DNA of 64,000 nt from Amanita rubescens (Eukaryota > Basidiomycota > Agaricomycetes > Agaricales > Amanitaceae). Every line of letters begins with the position of its first letter. The stretch's first letter is position 1. The notes under the pieces are model-generated. The model was not told the DNA's origin. It made no database searches and saw nothing but the letters and a program-made list of their open reading frames with translations. The stretch lies in assembly GCA_015039365.1 (NCBI GenBank), contig WION01000210.1:1-64000 (forward strand), written 5' to 3'. Below are positions 12,916 to 24,570 of this stretch, piece after piece. The position numbers and the translations under genes are program-made.

Positions 12916-13446
12916 CTTGGAACTGGTTGTTTGATTGTCTGACAATCAGATGTCATCAGTTAATATCAGACAACAGACAACCAGTGTTTCAGACACTGTC
13001 AGACCATCACCATCAGACAACCAGTGTTCCAGCACAAGTCAGGCAATCAGAAAATCAGATCAGGTTCAAAAGACTGGTGTTCAAAACAGTACTTTGCAAG
13101 TATCTTGAGTTTGGCAGCATTTGGCACTGCAATTCTTGCACAGATGTGATCACATGATTTTTTGGGATTTTTGAGAATTTTTTTGATTTTTTTGATTTTT
13201 TTTCAAAGCTATGTTTGAAAATGTATTTTGCAAATATCTCATGTTTGACTTTATTTGGCATTATGATTGTTGCATATTCTGAATCACAAAAGCTAGGCGC
13301 ATCTTTTTTGTCACAGTCACATATTACATAATGTCACACTTCTATAAAAGGAATTTTTAATTTTGTTATATTTTATCTTATCTTATCTAGGCCATCATAT
13401 TACTTAAGCTGCCTATCATCTATCTATCTAATCTTATCACCACTAC

Positions 13447-13560
13447 CCCCCCTTTTCCCGAGGGGGTGCTGGGGGATATGTGCCAGATGCCCCCTCCTTA
13501 TATACCTGTGGGCCCGCGCACAGACCAACTGGTCATGTCACATGACCACATAAACAGGAA
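13447..13560 (-). repeat. TATA-bearing module, copy 1
   Basis: On minus this reads GGTCATGTGACATGACC (a palindrome), then TCTGTGCGCGGGCCCACAGG, TATATAAGGAGG and CATATCCCCC. The same order recurs at 28378-28490 and, looser, at 16285-16350. It resembles a core promoter (palindromic upstream site, TATA box). It is part of the GGACTCC element interior. Confidence 0.55.
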
Positions 13561-15056
13561 TGAAACAAGGAGTCCTTACACTCCTTGTGGACTCCTCATA
13601 CAGGGAGTCCAGAGGAGTCCAGGGAGTCTACCGGGAGTCTACCAGGAGTCCCAGCTCACTCCCGGTACATTTTGGCTGGGATGAGGGGTCTTCCAGGGAG
13701 GTGGGAGTCCCTCTGGAGTCCCAGGAATTCCCGGGAATTCCCGGGAGTGAGCCAGGAGTCCTCAGGAGTCTACAAGGAACGCGTGGGGGAAGGTAAAGAC
13801 CTCAAATGATCCTTGAATGGTTCCGCATGCCCCACTCAGCAGTTTGACGATACGATAGGAGCTGGCGATGGAATTGTAGCAACTCGCGCTGCTCAACTGA
13901 ATCTAGAGACACATTCTCGCCCCCTTTGAGAGGCATCCGAATCTTGTCCTTCACTGCATCCGTGCCACGTGGAAACGCGGAATCGGCTACAAGGTAGTAG
14001 CCATGGGGCACCTTGCATCAGAGCATATTGTAGATCGGGCGTGCGACGTGGGAGTCGTGCCAACTCCCAGGAGCATTCAGACAGGCGGCCATCACAGTTC
14101 CTGCATGCTTTTTGGTTAACCTGCACGTTTCGGGTGATAATTAGTAAATTACTCACCTTCGGGAGAGAAAACAAGTATATTGCTGATACAGTGGTCGCTT
14201 TTCCATCCATTGTATGTTGCGTTCTCGACTTCGGGGTCATTTGACTCTTGGCATTTGAGTGAAAGCCCGTCAATGGAACCAAATGCCCCCTTAAGCAAAG
14301 GATGACGTGTGGCAATGAGACTCGAGTAGAACTCAATGTCCCGGAGAGTCTGAGGAAAGGTAACATTGGCGGCGGGGATATGTTTCAATGTATTGTACAG
14401 GATGTCCTGGGCAAAGTTGAGATATCGAGAAAGCGTGCTCGGAGTGAGGGCAAATATTTGTTGTAGACTGACTTCAAGCATAGCAGAGCCTAGATAGTGT
14501 AATACAAGTCCAAGGGCACCGGCCGCATCAAGCGAGCGATTGACAATCCTAGGCTGACCGTGCGCGAAAACATCCTGCCTGGGAATGGGCGTCGAATCCC
14601 ATTGCTCAGCAAAATGACCTGGCCCCTCCAAGAGAACACGAAATGTCTTGACATCGAATCCCATAGTTGTGATGAATGCGCGATCATTCTGACTGCCCCA
14701 CAGAACCTGCCATGGTGTTAGACCATGAGGATCAGGCAGTAGCTGAGACCGGCAGAGGTATAAACGGTGGAGACTACGGCGCTCGTTTTGGGCAGAGCGT
14801 GAGAGAATAACTCCTATGAGGAGGATGGCGAGGGTGGCCTGGCATGCAAGGGCATCTGAATCATCGTCATCGAGTGAGATCAACATGAAAAATGGGTTAG
14901 ATTTGCTCACCGCTACACCTGCCCAGCAGCCGCTAACAACAGATCGGGCCAATCAGGGAGTCTGGTGCTGCAGGGGCCGCTGGGGCGTCTGGGGATCCGA
15001 TGGCTTACGGGAGCACCGTCGTCCCGCGTAAGTGTTCCTGAGTCGGAGATTGAATA

Positions 15057-15104
15057 AATCTGAGGACCCCAGGCGCCTCAGATCCTTACGGGAAGTCATC
15101 CACT
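15057..15104 (-). repeat. Harbinger right terminal inverted repeat
   Basis: Reverse complement of 8263-8310 with two mismatches (GC for AT in the loop of the internal hairpin). Marks the right end of the transposon. Confidence 0.85.
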
Positions 15105-15257
15105 GAGTGTTGGATTATGCCGGTTATCGCTGGCAATCACGGAGTGAGTGGTTTGCCATACTATGAGCATTTGGCGCTTGGGCGCATGCGTGGGAAAGTC
15201 AGGTTGATCCGACTTTCCTATTTTGGTATGCTTCCTCGTGGAACATTAACTATATAG
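15105..15257 (+). pseudogene. Possible 3' end of the membrane-protein gene
   Basis: Directly after the Harbinger right end an open frame of 50 codons runs to TAG at 15255-15257. If the Harbinger insertion split the gene that ends at 8262, this would be its C-terminus, but the imperfect target duplication leaves the joining frame undecided, and a second frame is also open for about 20 codons. Weak call. Confidence 0.3.
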
Positions 15258-15304
15258 TTAATTTCCCATTGACATCGTGGCTTACTTGTATAGACACATA
15301 CCTC

Positions 15305-15404
15305 AGTCGTTTGTGTACACAACTGAGCTCGTTACTACTTCTACAGGTTAGCTAGTACAAATATAGTCGTTTGCGTACACGACCAAGCTTGTTACTACTT
15401 CTAC
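15305..15404 (+). repeat. Two-unit tandem repeat, period 60 bp
   Basis: AGTCGTTTG.GTACAC followed by CTTACTACTTCTAC-like sequence occurs at 15305-15344 and again 60 bp later at 15365-15404, with CpG-type differences (TGTACACAA versus CGTACACGA). Confidence 0.75.
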
Positions 15405-16284
15405 ATAAGGGGGACAACAAGTAAGGTAGGCATAAAGAAAATAAACATGTCTGACTTGTCATGTAAGCATAATGCGGGAGTCCGTACCATGTTGTAACAC
15501 TAGCTCTCCCCTACATTGTTGACCGCAACAACAAATCGTTCAAGTATTCATGTTGTGCTTGGCGTCGTGGTCGTGGTCGTAACCGTAACCGTCTAAGTCT
15601 CCTCGGGCATCGTAGTCAGCGTAGTCGCATTGTCGTCCGTTGACACAACAGTTGCACTGATTGGAGCTATGTTTCTCCCATCCAGTCAGGAAGTGTCATC
15701 GTTCTTCTTCCTTCTTCTCTGCACGTGTAAGGCAGCAGTGGTGGGGATTTGTGGTAGCTCGAGAATGTCCTTGTGTCTGAATGGAAGGACCAGGCGCTGG
15801 ATCATGTCGGCGCATGGTAGTGTGTGGAGGTAGAGTAGACACAGGAGGAATTGTAACAGCAAGATGATGATCCTCAGAGGCATGTTTGCCTCGGCAGTGG
15901 ATGCAGCGGTTGAGGATGCTGATGGGTGGCATTGGTCATACTGCGGGTCATAAGTCATTGAGGACTCATCAGCAAAAATCCAGGATTTGCTTATGTGCTT
16001 AGGCACTTGAAATGCCTTTTTTGCCTTAGCGACCAACATGCATAAGACACCAGGCTATATTATAAGTCCATTAAGACCATTGATAATGTTCACCTCCACC
16101 TCAAGGTGCTAAGTGCATAAGTCCTCAGTACATTTGGCACATCAAAAAGTGAAAATTGCGAATATCTCTTGAACTAAGCCATATTTGGCAATTCTAAAAT
16201 TAGATTTGACATTTTTGGCATTGTGGGCACCTTTTTGCCGATTTTAAGTCACATGATCTGCTTACATAATAAAAAAACACGTGT

Positions 16285-16350
16285 CATGGTCCGTGCACCA
16301 GCCCCCAGGTATATAAGGAGGGCCTTTATTTCATATCCCCCCATCTCCGC
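16285..16350 (+). repeat. TATA-bearing module, copy 2 (partial)
   Basis: GTCCGTGCACCAGCCCCCAGG is followed by TATATAAGGAGGGC and CATATCCCCCC, the same order as in copies at 13447-13560 and 28378-28490. The rest of a GGACTCC element is not evident here, so the module occurs without its element or with a strongly diverged one. Confidence 0.5.
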
Positions 16351-16760
16351 TTTTTCATATAAGTACTACTAATACTAGTAATAAGTAGAATAAGTAGAAT
16401 AAGTAGAAAGTTAGAGATAAGCAAAAATAAGTATGACATAAATGGAATTATTTTTTTGCCATTTCTTTTGTTTTCTAAGGAGTGAACAAGGCAACTCAAA
16501 AGTCCAAAAGTCCACTATGGGTGAAGCTGATGCAAGCAGTAGCCTGGTCCAGTTTGATTTTCAAAACATTGAAAATAAGTCATCGGATTGAAAGTTACTT
16601 ATTGTACTTATTTAAGACCAAAAAAGTGCAAAAGTACTGATAAGTAAAATCAGATTTTTCCTGATGGACTCTTGACCGACTTTTGACCGGTCATAGTCGA
16701 GACCGGTCAAAAACCGTGAATGGTCGGTTTAAACCGACTCAAACCAACTGCAGTTGACAA

Positions 16761-17864
16761 TAGTGTTTCTATTTCCAGTCCTGCAGGACCGAAAAAGACC
16801 GGAACCGGACCGGACCAGGACCGATTTGGACCGGACTGCGGTCTCAGGTCTTGGCAGGTCCAAGGGCAGTCCGGTTCCGGTCTTTTTAAAATTTTAAAAT
16901 CAAAAAAACCGCAAAAGACCAATCCAAACCGGTCTAGACCGCTCATAGTAAAGGGTGACCAATACAGTTGTATTCTACCATATTTTAGCTTTTTTTTGAG
17001 CACTCAAACATCCAAAACGGTTGAGATCTGAGCTTACAATGGTAACTTTTGTTTGAAGCTATATATAATTTGTGAATATTGTTGTTGCAACACTCCAAGT
17101 AAGAAATTCTGAACATGGTTAATCCAACTATGTTCTAGTACATCCAAGTTATTTTTTGACCCATCAGCTATAGGAAATGGCTAACATTTGAGGTAGTATG
17201 ATCTTGGGACTCTCTTTGGCACTCTCTTTGGCACTCTCTTTGGCTATGTTTGGAAGTCTCCTAGTATTGTCAAAAATGGTTCATGTGGCTTCCCTAGAGT
17301 GCAGGTGGGTGTGAGAGGGAGTGTGAGAGGGTGCAGTTGGTCCAATGGAGTATAGTTTATCAGTGGGAGGGTGAGGGTCAGCAACAATGGGTTTCATTCT
17401 CTCTTTGGTGATCTCTTTGGTGATCTCTTTGGCAATGTTTGGCAATGTTTGGCACTCTCCTGACTTACCTGGAGTGCAGTTGGGTGTGATAGGATATGAG
17501 AGGGTGAGGGTTAGCAACACTGGGTTTCACATGTGATGGCATGGCTTATACTATTATATTGATCATATTTATGTTGTCTTTTGTAGTTTTACATCAATTT
17601 CAACATTGCAATTAATTGTATGGGAGCCATAGGGACATGGAAAACAATGTAAGGACTGGTCTAGACCGGTCCAAGACTGGTCCAAGACCGGTCCTGGTCC
17701 AGACCGGTCCTAACCGGTCTTTTTTCTGAATTTAGACCGGTCTAGCGGTCTTAAGCGGTCCGGTTCCGGTCTTTTTGATATCAGGGACACCCTGGGACCG
17801 GTCCGGTCTCGGTCTTTCCTAAAAAGGCAATAAAGACCGGACCGGACCGGACTTTAAAACACTA
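16761..17864. mobile_element. TAGTG-ended non-autonomous hAT, GACCGGTC type, copy 1
   Basis: Ends TAGTGTTTCTATTTCC and CTTTAAAACACTA, flanked by a perfect 8-bp duplication GTTGACAA (16753-16760, 17865-17872). Both subterminal zones (16790-16950 and 17655-17855) are packed with GACCGGTC, GGTCCGGTC and related words. The middle carries repeats of CTCTTTGGTGAT and GGCAATGTTT (17210-17460). No coding region. It sits in the 3' flank of the hAT transposase gene. Confidence 0.92.
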
Positions 17865-18065
17865 GTTGACAAGACACATGATATATTATAATCCAAATAA
17901 TAAGCTACATAGCTACTAAGGAGAGGAAGGTATCGGTGGAGTCAGTAAACGAGCGTGATTAGTTATATACCTAGATACTAGTGATGGATCAACAATGTAC
18001 AAGAATTGAATGGGTATCTAAGTACGACATGGCTGGCATGGCAGTCAGTCTAGCATGATTGTATC

Positions 18066-18971
18066 TAGTGTTTCAAGGTCCGGTCCGGTCCGGTCTTTTT
18101 TCCTTTTTTGGAGGCAACCGGACCAAGACCGGTTTTTTGAAATTTCTGTTTTAGGGCAACCGGACCGAAACCGGTAAAGACCGGTCACATCCAGTCACAA
18201 GCTGAAATGCAACCGGTTGCGAACCGGTTGCAACCGAAAACTGTGTCATCCAAGTGTCTAATTGTGCATCCACCCTTCTAACACCTCGTTTCTATCCAGA
18301 AAACATTAAATCCAACCATTTATATACCTATTCATCCATCTAGCCCTTCAACATTAGCCTGTAACCCTTAGAATACCAAAGTTAATATACTTCTAAAAAT
18401 AGTACAACGTCATCCAAGTGCCCTTTCGTGCATCCAGCTATCCAACTCATCCTAAAGACCTAATAATACTTAGATTCATGCATCCAATCACTTATCTACT
18501 AATCTAACTAGTCAATAGCTCGTAGAGTACTTTTGTGAACATTTCCTAATTTAGCAACATCATCCAAGTGCTCAATGACACATCCACCCATCCAACCCCT
18601 CAAATCAACATACTAATGCTTAGACATAGACACAGGCTCATCATACATCATATGTACATTAATATTTACAGTAGTTACCCACTGAAAACTCGTCTAAAAC
18701 ATAACCCATCACTGGCATTGCACTAAAAATAACCTTGTCATCCAAAAACATGACAAGCCATCCACCCCATCCACCCCTTCACTGGTTGCCAAAAAAGACC
18801 GGTTGCAACCGGTTTGCAACCGGTCCTTGGTTGGAACCCAGAAATAGGCAACCGGCAACCGAAAGTTGGCCAAAGCCAGGCAACCAGCAACCGCAGTCCG
18901 GTTGCAACCATTACCGGTCCGGTCCGGTTGCCGGTTTTTTGAAACGGTTGCGACCGGACCTTGAAACACTA
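18066..18971. mobile_element. TAGTG-ended non-autonomous hAT, GCAACCGGTTGC type, copy 1
   Basis: Ends TAGTGTTTCAAGGTCCGG and GACCTTGAAACACTA; perfect 8-bp duplication ATTGTATC (18058-18065, 18972-18979). Subterminal zones carry GGTTGCAACCGGT and related words. The middle has repeated CATCCAAGTG/CATCCACC phrases. Inserted a few codons before the stop of the hAT transposase gene. Confidence 0.93.
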
Positions 18972-21611
18972 ATTGTATCACCTTCGGATTCACTGCTCAA
19001 TTCCAACTCGATGTCGAGGTTTGCTTCAGTAATATCTTCATAATATAATGTGTTGTATTGAGTGAGATCAACTTCTTCTTTGACTTCCTGATTTGCTGCT
19101 GCAAGGTTGGGGATATCGCCACGCCAGGCAAATTTGAGGACTTGAAGTTGTTTGAACTTTTCGGTGCTGAGACATGCATGCCGGTTGATCGCTGTTTGTT
19201 TTGTTGCAGAGAAAAGATGTTCACATGGGACTGAAGAAGCCTGGGATGGTAGATAGTCAAGTGCGATGTGAGCTAGAGTAGGGTACTCTGCAGCATGGTT
19301 CTGGGATTTTTATTTGTGAGGTAAGTAAGGAGCAATGAATGCGTAACTGCAACATACCTGCCACCACATTACCACATCTGTTTCAGGTGATACATCCTTT
19401 GCGACAACCTTCAAGTAAACCCAGAGCTCTGATTGCCAATCCTCGGCTTCCCGGGTTTTGTCCTGCAGAGCAAGGCATTCACGGTGATGGTGGAAATCCT
19501 TCAGAAGTTGTCTGCATTTCACAAGGGACGGGGGCACATTGACAGTCTTGGAATTATCAGCGACTGATAGGCATGGGCATGTTTCCCAGTATTGCACCAT
19601 CTTGATAGCATGTTCAATAGTACGTTGATGAATTATAACTGAGTACTTACCAGATCCTCAAGCAGCTTCCTCACTTCATCCTGCCAGTTCCTTGCATTCA
19701 AATTGTCCTTAGCACGTTCAGTTTCCTGTTCCCTTGAGCCTCCCCAGTTGAGCGTGATCCAATTGAGTTTGAAATATGGGTGGAGGGCTACACGTGTTTC
19801 AGAATGATTGAGATTATCCTGGAATGACTTACCTAAATTAACGAGAATCACCAGCTTTAGATCGAATCGGCTGTAATAACGCCGGAGCTTGTCAACACCT
19901 GCTTCCAAAGCCTTTACATAGATAGTGTAGCGGGGATTGGAGATCTTGTTTTCCCATGCAGTCAGAAGTTGTTCAATAGCTGGTAAAACATTGTATAGAG
20001 TGGGGATATTCTCTGCTGTGAATTGTGTTGGACATTACGAGCATCCTAGATTAAGATTATAGTATCAGTATCATAAAGGAAATGGCATAACTTTTAACTG
20101 ACCTTCAAAATCAGTCGAACATCTTCGATGCGAGCCCAATCGCTTTCAGATAGCCAGAAGGCCGACCAGGGAATCTTTTTGTCAATCTTCCCATTTGTAC
20201 AAATGGTGGTGATTGGACCAAAAAGATCATCTGCGGCCACAATGAATAGACTGATGGGCTGTGATGATAATCTATCAGTTTTGTCGAGAAATCAAGTAGC
20301 AAAGGAAATGATACCTGGCGAAGTTCTAGCGCACGCTTAACCATGCTGTAGGCTGTACCCCATCATGTATTGTTATGAACTTCAAGCTTCTTGAATGGAG
20401 CTGGGATCTTGCAGCTGGCCTGGAGTTGCTCGAAGTACTCGATACGTTGTCCAGATGCGCGAATCTGGGATATCAACTTGATATGGTCAGATGATTCAGA
20501 TCTTATGACACTTACCTTGATAGCAATTGTCCGTATTGCTGCAATCATGTCCAACGATCCTCCAAGCGCGCAGTTACCATCAAGGGTTGGATCAAATTCC
20601 CAGATGGCTTGTGTGCTTTCAATGGCTGCAATCTTCATAATAGAACTCGTGACGGCAACTGTCCCTAAGTTGATGACATGCTCAAGACACCTGGGGGGGA
20701 ATAAGGCTGTAACTTGTTAAATAACTGAAGAATAACTCACGGCAGCTGATTTTGCTTGTGGTTCCAAAGTATCCCATGCTTCTGATGAATATCACTGACT
20801 TTCTCACACATTGTCAGATTGTTAGAGGCATTATCAGCAGTCACACGGCCCAGCTAATCATAGCGGTGAGATCTGATCATTGTGAGATGATATGCTCACA
20901 TACCTTTGAGCTTTTCTCGCTCATAATCCCAGCACACTTACAAATTGAAACGAAATAGCGGGCAAGGTTATAACCGGAGTGATCGCCTGAGATCACCTTG
21001 AAGCCAATGACAGTGGATTGGAGCTTCCAATTGCCGTCTTTCACTTTGATCCAATGTCTGGTCATACCAAAGAAGCTCGCCCTTGTTGTGTCGGCAGTCC
21101 ATGTGTCGGCCGTGACAGATATTTGGCCTGGCATGTCCTAGCAAGCAATAAGATATGTGAGCATGATCAAGATTCAAATCAGTGACTTACCTGGAATGCT
21201 GTCCTGATTTGATCCATGAACTTGATGTACGCGTTTTGGAGATAGACGATAACGTCATGCGGACTAGGTAACTCCTTTGTTCTTGTTTTGGGTTGCATTG
21301 TGATCAAACAGTTCCTGAACACAGCTTTGCCCACAAACGCCAACACCTTCAACAATCATGAGCAACCTTCCCAAGTTCGACCACTGTCGCTATCTCTTAC
21401 CTGGTCATTGCATGCTATGAGCTGGGCCACAGCATGCAAAATGGCATCTTTCGAGAACTTGTTTGGAGCCTTTACCACCTCCAAGACATTATCAAGAGTC
21501 ATCTGGGAAGTTGATGATGCCCCACCGCCTGCCAATTCCACCTTCATCTTTTTCCAAAGTTCACGGGGTATGCATCACTCCTTAATTTTGATTCCTTGCT
21601 CCTCACACCAC

Positions 21612-21976
21612 TGAAACACTGCAATGTGCTCTGGGTTGTACCCAGCACTGCAGGTGCCATGCACAATAGTGCACAGACTTAAGCTAAGGCTGATCTGAGG
21701 GGAAGGGAACTCCAATTCTCGTTCATAGCTATCGTATATGACTACATGTGACATGTACTTATAGTAACTACCATGTGCTTACCATGCGCTTGTGGTCCGA
21801 CATAATCTGACATATTCCCATGCATCTGACGTACTCCGACGAATCCTGCACATCGGAGCGGAGCAGATCGAAGCAGATCGAAAGCGGACAGAAGCGGATC
21901 GAAGGTGGATGGCGGAGGACATCTTCGGAAGGCTTCAGAGCATGCTGCACACTGTAACAGGATTCCATCCGTTACA
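21612..21976 (-). mobile_element. Solo LTR inside the hAT transposase gene
   Basis: A 365-bp copy of the LTR that also bounds 23048-24927, ends TGAAACACTG and CCGTTACA on plus. Flanks are CCAC (21608-21611) and CCGC (21977-21980): a 4-bp duplication with one transition. Coding sequence of the transposase reads in the same frame on both sides. Confidence 0.85.
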
Positions 21977-22599
21977 CCGCATTTTATATATATCAAAGTG
22001 GCAGCAAATATGCATGCGGCAGCTGGAGTTGGACCCTGTCAAAAAAGCACAGTGCACACCCTTCGCTTTAACAAAGCATTCATCGTTTCTTGGAATGGTT
22101 TATAGGTAAGCATTAATACTGAGGCTTTAATGGCAAACTGACTTGCAGACGTCACACCAGCGGCCCCATAGTTTTCGTCTTTGGCTTTCCAGGCACTAAT
22201 GATGACCACTTTAGGGCAGCAGTCTTTGCTGTTGTGTGCACAGCCTTCACCACCCTCTCGGATGATGTGGGGCCAGCCATAGTAAAGGAGTGTGAGCAAG
22301 AATGAAAGAAACAAAGATGAGTGATGAGCAGTGAGGTTTTCGCTTCATTTTCAGCAAGTTATTTATACTAATTTCCGCATGTTTCTCTCCACAGCATAGT
22401 TCTGTTTGCCGTACCATGCCACACAGTGTCATGTTTCCACATGATCAACATAAGACCATAAGACGACTCTATCCTCGCTGTGCAGCACCACGTTTCTTAG
22501 ATGATACCATACATAGTGGTCCATAAGATGATATTTACACTGCATCCATGCAGGCCACTGATGCCGCTTGTGTCCTATGACCGCTATTACCTTATATGA

Positions 22600-22841
22600 G
22601 CACCTCATGCATTCTGTCATGACTGGTTTAAAACCGGTTACTTCAGACTCATGGTCAACCCCAACCCCAACCGGTCAGCACCGGTCACAATCAACTTTTT
22701 CATTTGATAGCCTTTCAAGTGACTGGAGTTGATGACTCCTTGAGTCGGTGAGAACCAGACTTGAAGGGTCCAGTTCTCATCAGTCACTTCCGGTTAAAGT
22801 TCGGTTCAGTTCCAACTTTATAGCCGGACTTTGATTCACTA
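22600..22841. repeat. Right subterminal zone and end of the autonomous hAT element
   Basis: Lies upstream of the transposase start and ends GGACTTTGATTCACTA, the complement of the TAGTG end. It holds AAAACCGGTTAC, AACCGGTCAGCACCGGTC and CCGGTTAAAG words. The matching left end was not found, so the 8 bases that follow (GTCAAGGG) cannot be confirmed as a duplication. Confidence 0.6.
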
Positions 22842-22972
22842 GTCAAGGGTGTGCGCAATATATTTTACTATATACAGGCATGTGCACGGGTAGCCATACC
22901 CATGATGGGTTACAGGTATGGGTCATGGCGGGTATGGGTTTGGGTCACAGACCTGTGACCCATGTACCCGTG
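22842..22972. other. Unassigned spacer with GGGTATGGG-type repeats
   Basis: Starts near CAGGCATGTGCACGGG and contains several GGGTATGGGT/ACCCATACCC words and a palindromic GGGTCACAGACCTGTGACCC. It resembles the end of yet another hAT-like family, but I could not find its partner end. Confidence 0.35.
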
Positions 22973-23047
22973 TAGTGATTCAAAGTCCAGTTGCGCAACT
23001 GCAAAAAAGACCGGCAACTGGACTGGACCGATACCGGTTGCAACCGG

Positions 23048-23414
23048 TGAAACACTGCAATGTGCTCTGGGTTGTACCCAGCACTGCAGGTGCCATGCAC
23101 AATAGTGCACAGACTTAAGCTAAGGCTGATCTGAGGGGAAGGGAACTCCAATTCTCGTTCGTAGCTATCCTATACGACTACATGTGACATGTACTTATAG
23201 TAACTACCATGCGCTTACCATGCGCTTGTGGTCCGACATAATCCGACATATTCCCGCGCATCCGACGTACTCCGACGAATTCCCGTGCATCGGATCGAAG
23301 CGGATCGAAAGCGGACGGAAGCGGACGGAAAGCAGATCAAAGGTGGATGGCGGAGGACATCTTCGGAAGGCTTCAGAGCATGCTGCACACTGTAACAGGA
23401 TTCCATCCATTACA
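23048..23414 (-). repeat. LTR (3' LTR in element orientation)
   Basis: 367 bp, plus-strand ends TGAAACACTG and CCATTACA; differs from the other LTR by a 10-bp GAAGCGGACG-type length change and scattered substitutions. Contains a run of CGGA-rich words around 23290-23345. Confidence 0.88.
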
Positions 23415-24570
23415 TCCACTCACCAATTTGAATACTGACTTCCAGTCAGTGCAGCCAGAGGTGGAGATGCTTGACAAGGCAGAAATGATGGCGGAGTATC
23501 GTGGCAGTGCAATCCGATGATGATAGGTGTTGGTTCTGAAGGCAGCATGGCGGAATTGATGTCAGCGGTCGTTTGGCAAGGGAAGGGGTGTTGGCAGGTG
23601 TTTCAGTGATGGATCGTGGCTTGTTTGCATATGGGCATAAGGCAAGCAGTGCAATTGCAGTGGAATCGGATGTGTCGGAGCTGTAGGCGGAGGGTGGAGG
23701 TGGAACATCATTGACAGAGGTAGAAAGTCGGAGGCAGTAAAGAGCGGAATCGTCGGAAGCGGAATCGTCGGTATAAGCATACCAAAGCAAGGCAAGGAGG
23801 GGCGCAACTCCCCCGATCGCGGTCATCCCAGTAATCCAATTGATAGTGCTAACCCCTTGCAATGAGGCCACTAAGAAGTTTCCTGAGACGCCGTCGGCAC
23901 AATACAGTATTAAAGAATGTCGATGGCAAAGGTTCTGTCAATGGCTGGTAAAGGGTTCTGAAACTGCGGCGGAGCTGTGGGCCTTAGAAATGTGCGTTGG
24001 ATCAGATTGAGGCAGATCGGAGCCGATCAGAGTGGAGCAAGACAAATTGAGGTGATCGCAATCAAGATAAGCTAAAACATCAATGTGGCGGATGCCACAT
24101 GCCTATTCCTGGGAAGAAAAGAAAAAAAAATTGGAGCGTCGGAGCTGCAGTTGGCGTCAGAAGGAGGAGGAGGAGCAATGCTGGCCAGGGGGCGGGCGTC
24201 AGAGCAGTGTGGACAGCATTTGGTGGACTGCAGCATGTCGGATAAGGGTTGGCAGGTGTGGGATAACATGAGGCATGGTCAACATGCGGTGGAAGGGCGG
24301 ATACATGAGGCAGAGCTGCAAAAAATGAGGCGCAGCATCGGAGGCAGCAGAGGGTCATGTGATTGAGCAAGTTGGGCAGCAAGAGGGGATGGCATTGGTG
24401 GCCTGCGTCGGAGCGGACTCTAGAGCAATGTGAGGAGCAGATGGCGGCGGATGGTGGCGGATGGAAGGCGGAGTGAAACGTAGGCCTTGGTAGGGGTAGA
24501 AAGAACGTTCATGAGGCTCGCGGACAAGTGACACAAGGACTGCGAGTTCGCGCCGAAGGTGGGCTCCAGT

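Larger units (their letters stand above)
11464..13803. mobile_element. Non-autonomous hAT-like element, GGACTCC family, copy 1
   Basis: Inserted in the Harbinger transposase with an 8-bp duplication AAATGATC (11456-11463, 13804-13811), the hAT signature. Ends are CAACACTTTACCCTCCCCC and the reverse complement of a near match (CTTTACCTTCCCCC). Both subterminal zones carry many copies of GGACTCC/GGAGTCC (11505-11790 and 13568-13780). No transposase is visible; the interior holds CAG-TCAGAC-type repeats (12915-13060) and a TATA-bearing module (13447-13560). A diverged copy in reverse orientation spans 26204-38499. Confidence 0.82.
11201..14886 (-). pseudogene. PIF/Harbinger DDE transposase (DDE_Tnp_4-like), interrupted
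   Basis: The transposase cuts and joins element ends. On minus, ATG at 14886, exon 14157-14886, a 56-bp intron 14101-14156, then exon 13812-14100, the insertion 11464-13803, and the C-terminus 11463-11201 ending TAA. The catalytic residues are visible: first D in SIDGLSL (about 14266), second D in LVADSAFPRG (about 13988), E in TAEWGM (about 13838). The frame reads QGSF across the insertion into GRLRVPLNI once one duplication copy is removed. Lesions: TGA at 14018-14020, a one-base frameshift near 13825, and the insertion. Another ATG further upstream cannot be excluded. Confidence 0.88.
8263..15104. mobile_element. PIF/Harbinger-type DNA transposon with two nested insertions
   Basis: Terminal inverted repeats of 48 bp (8263-8310 and 15057-15104, two mismatches) enclose two convergent genes: a Myb/SANT-like protein on plus (8594-11177) and a DDE transposase on minus (11201-14886), stops 23 bp apart. 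This two-gene plan is standard for PIF/Harbinger elements. Removing the solo LTR (9887-10562) and the hAT-like insert (11464-13803) leaves an element of about 3.8 kb. The usual 3-bp target duplication is not clean: GGG on the left and GAG on the right at these boundaries. Confidence 0.9.
15258..16760. other. Unassigned AT-rich region
   Basis: No coding region I can support. It holds a 60-bp tandem duplication at 15305-15404, a low-complexity TAAGTAGAA stretch at 16375-16420, a TATA-bearing module (next entries), and GACCGGTC-type words at 16675-16735 that look like the subterminal zone of a hAT element whose outer end I could not place. Confidence 0.5.
18045..22280 (-). pseudogene. hAT-superfamily transposase gene, multi-exon, inactive
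   Basis: Cut-and-paste transposase. On minus, the likely ATG is at 22280; exons near 22280-22154, 22095-21977 joined to 21611-21401 across a solo LTR, 21324-21191, 21137-20904, then about 20850-20740, 20690-20516, 20467-20340, 20310-20102 and several to 18980. The last codons continue beyond the nested element 18066-18971, ending TGA at 18047-18045. Visible motifs: VTADTWTAD with the first catalytic Asp (about 21105), RVTADNASNN with the second (about 20840), and the C-terminal dimerisation segment LPSQASSVPCEHLFSATK (about 19240-19190). Lesions: TGA at 21577-21575, possibly one in exon 1, and two insertions. Exon limits are approximate. Confidence 0.82.

Noticed and set aside
13560..13809. 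Overlapping Ser/Gly/Pro-rich frames as coding
   Set aside because: They arise from GGAGTCC tandem words in several frames at once.
15686..16039. 117-codon minus frame as a secreted protein gene
   Set aside because: A hydrophobic stretch is present, but there is no homology I recognise, no introns or neighbours to support it, and repeats surround it.
21612..23414. LTRs at 21612 and 23048 as the two ends of one retrotransposon
   Set aside because: The outer flanks do not match (CCAC versus TCCA), hAT coding sequence continues just outside and inside the first LTR, and CCGG flanks pair 23048 with 24927 instead.
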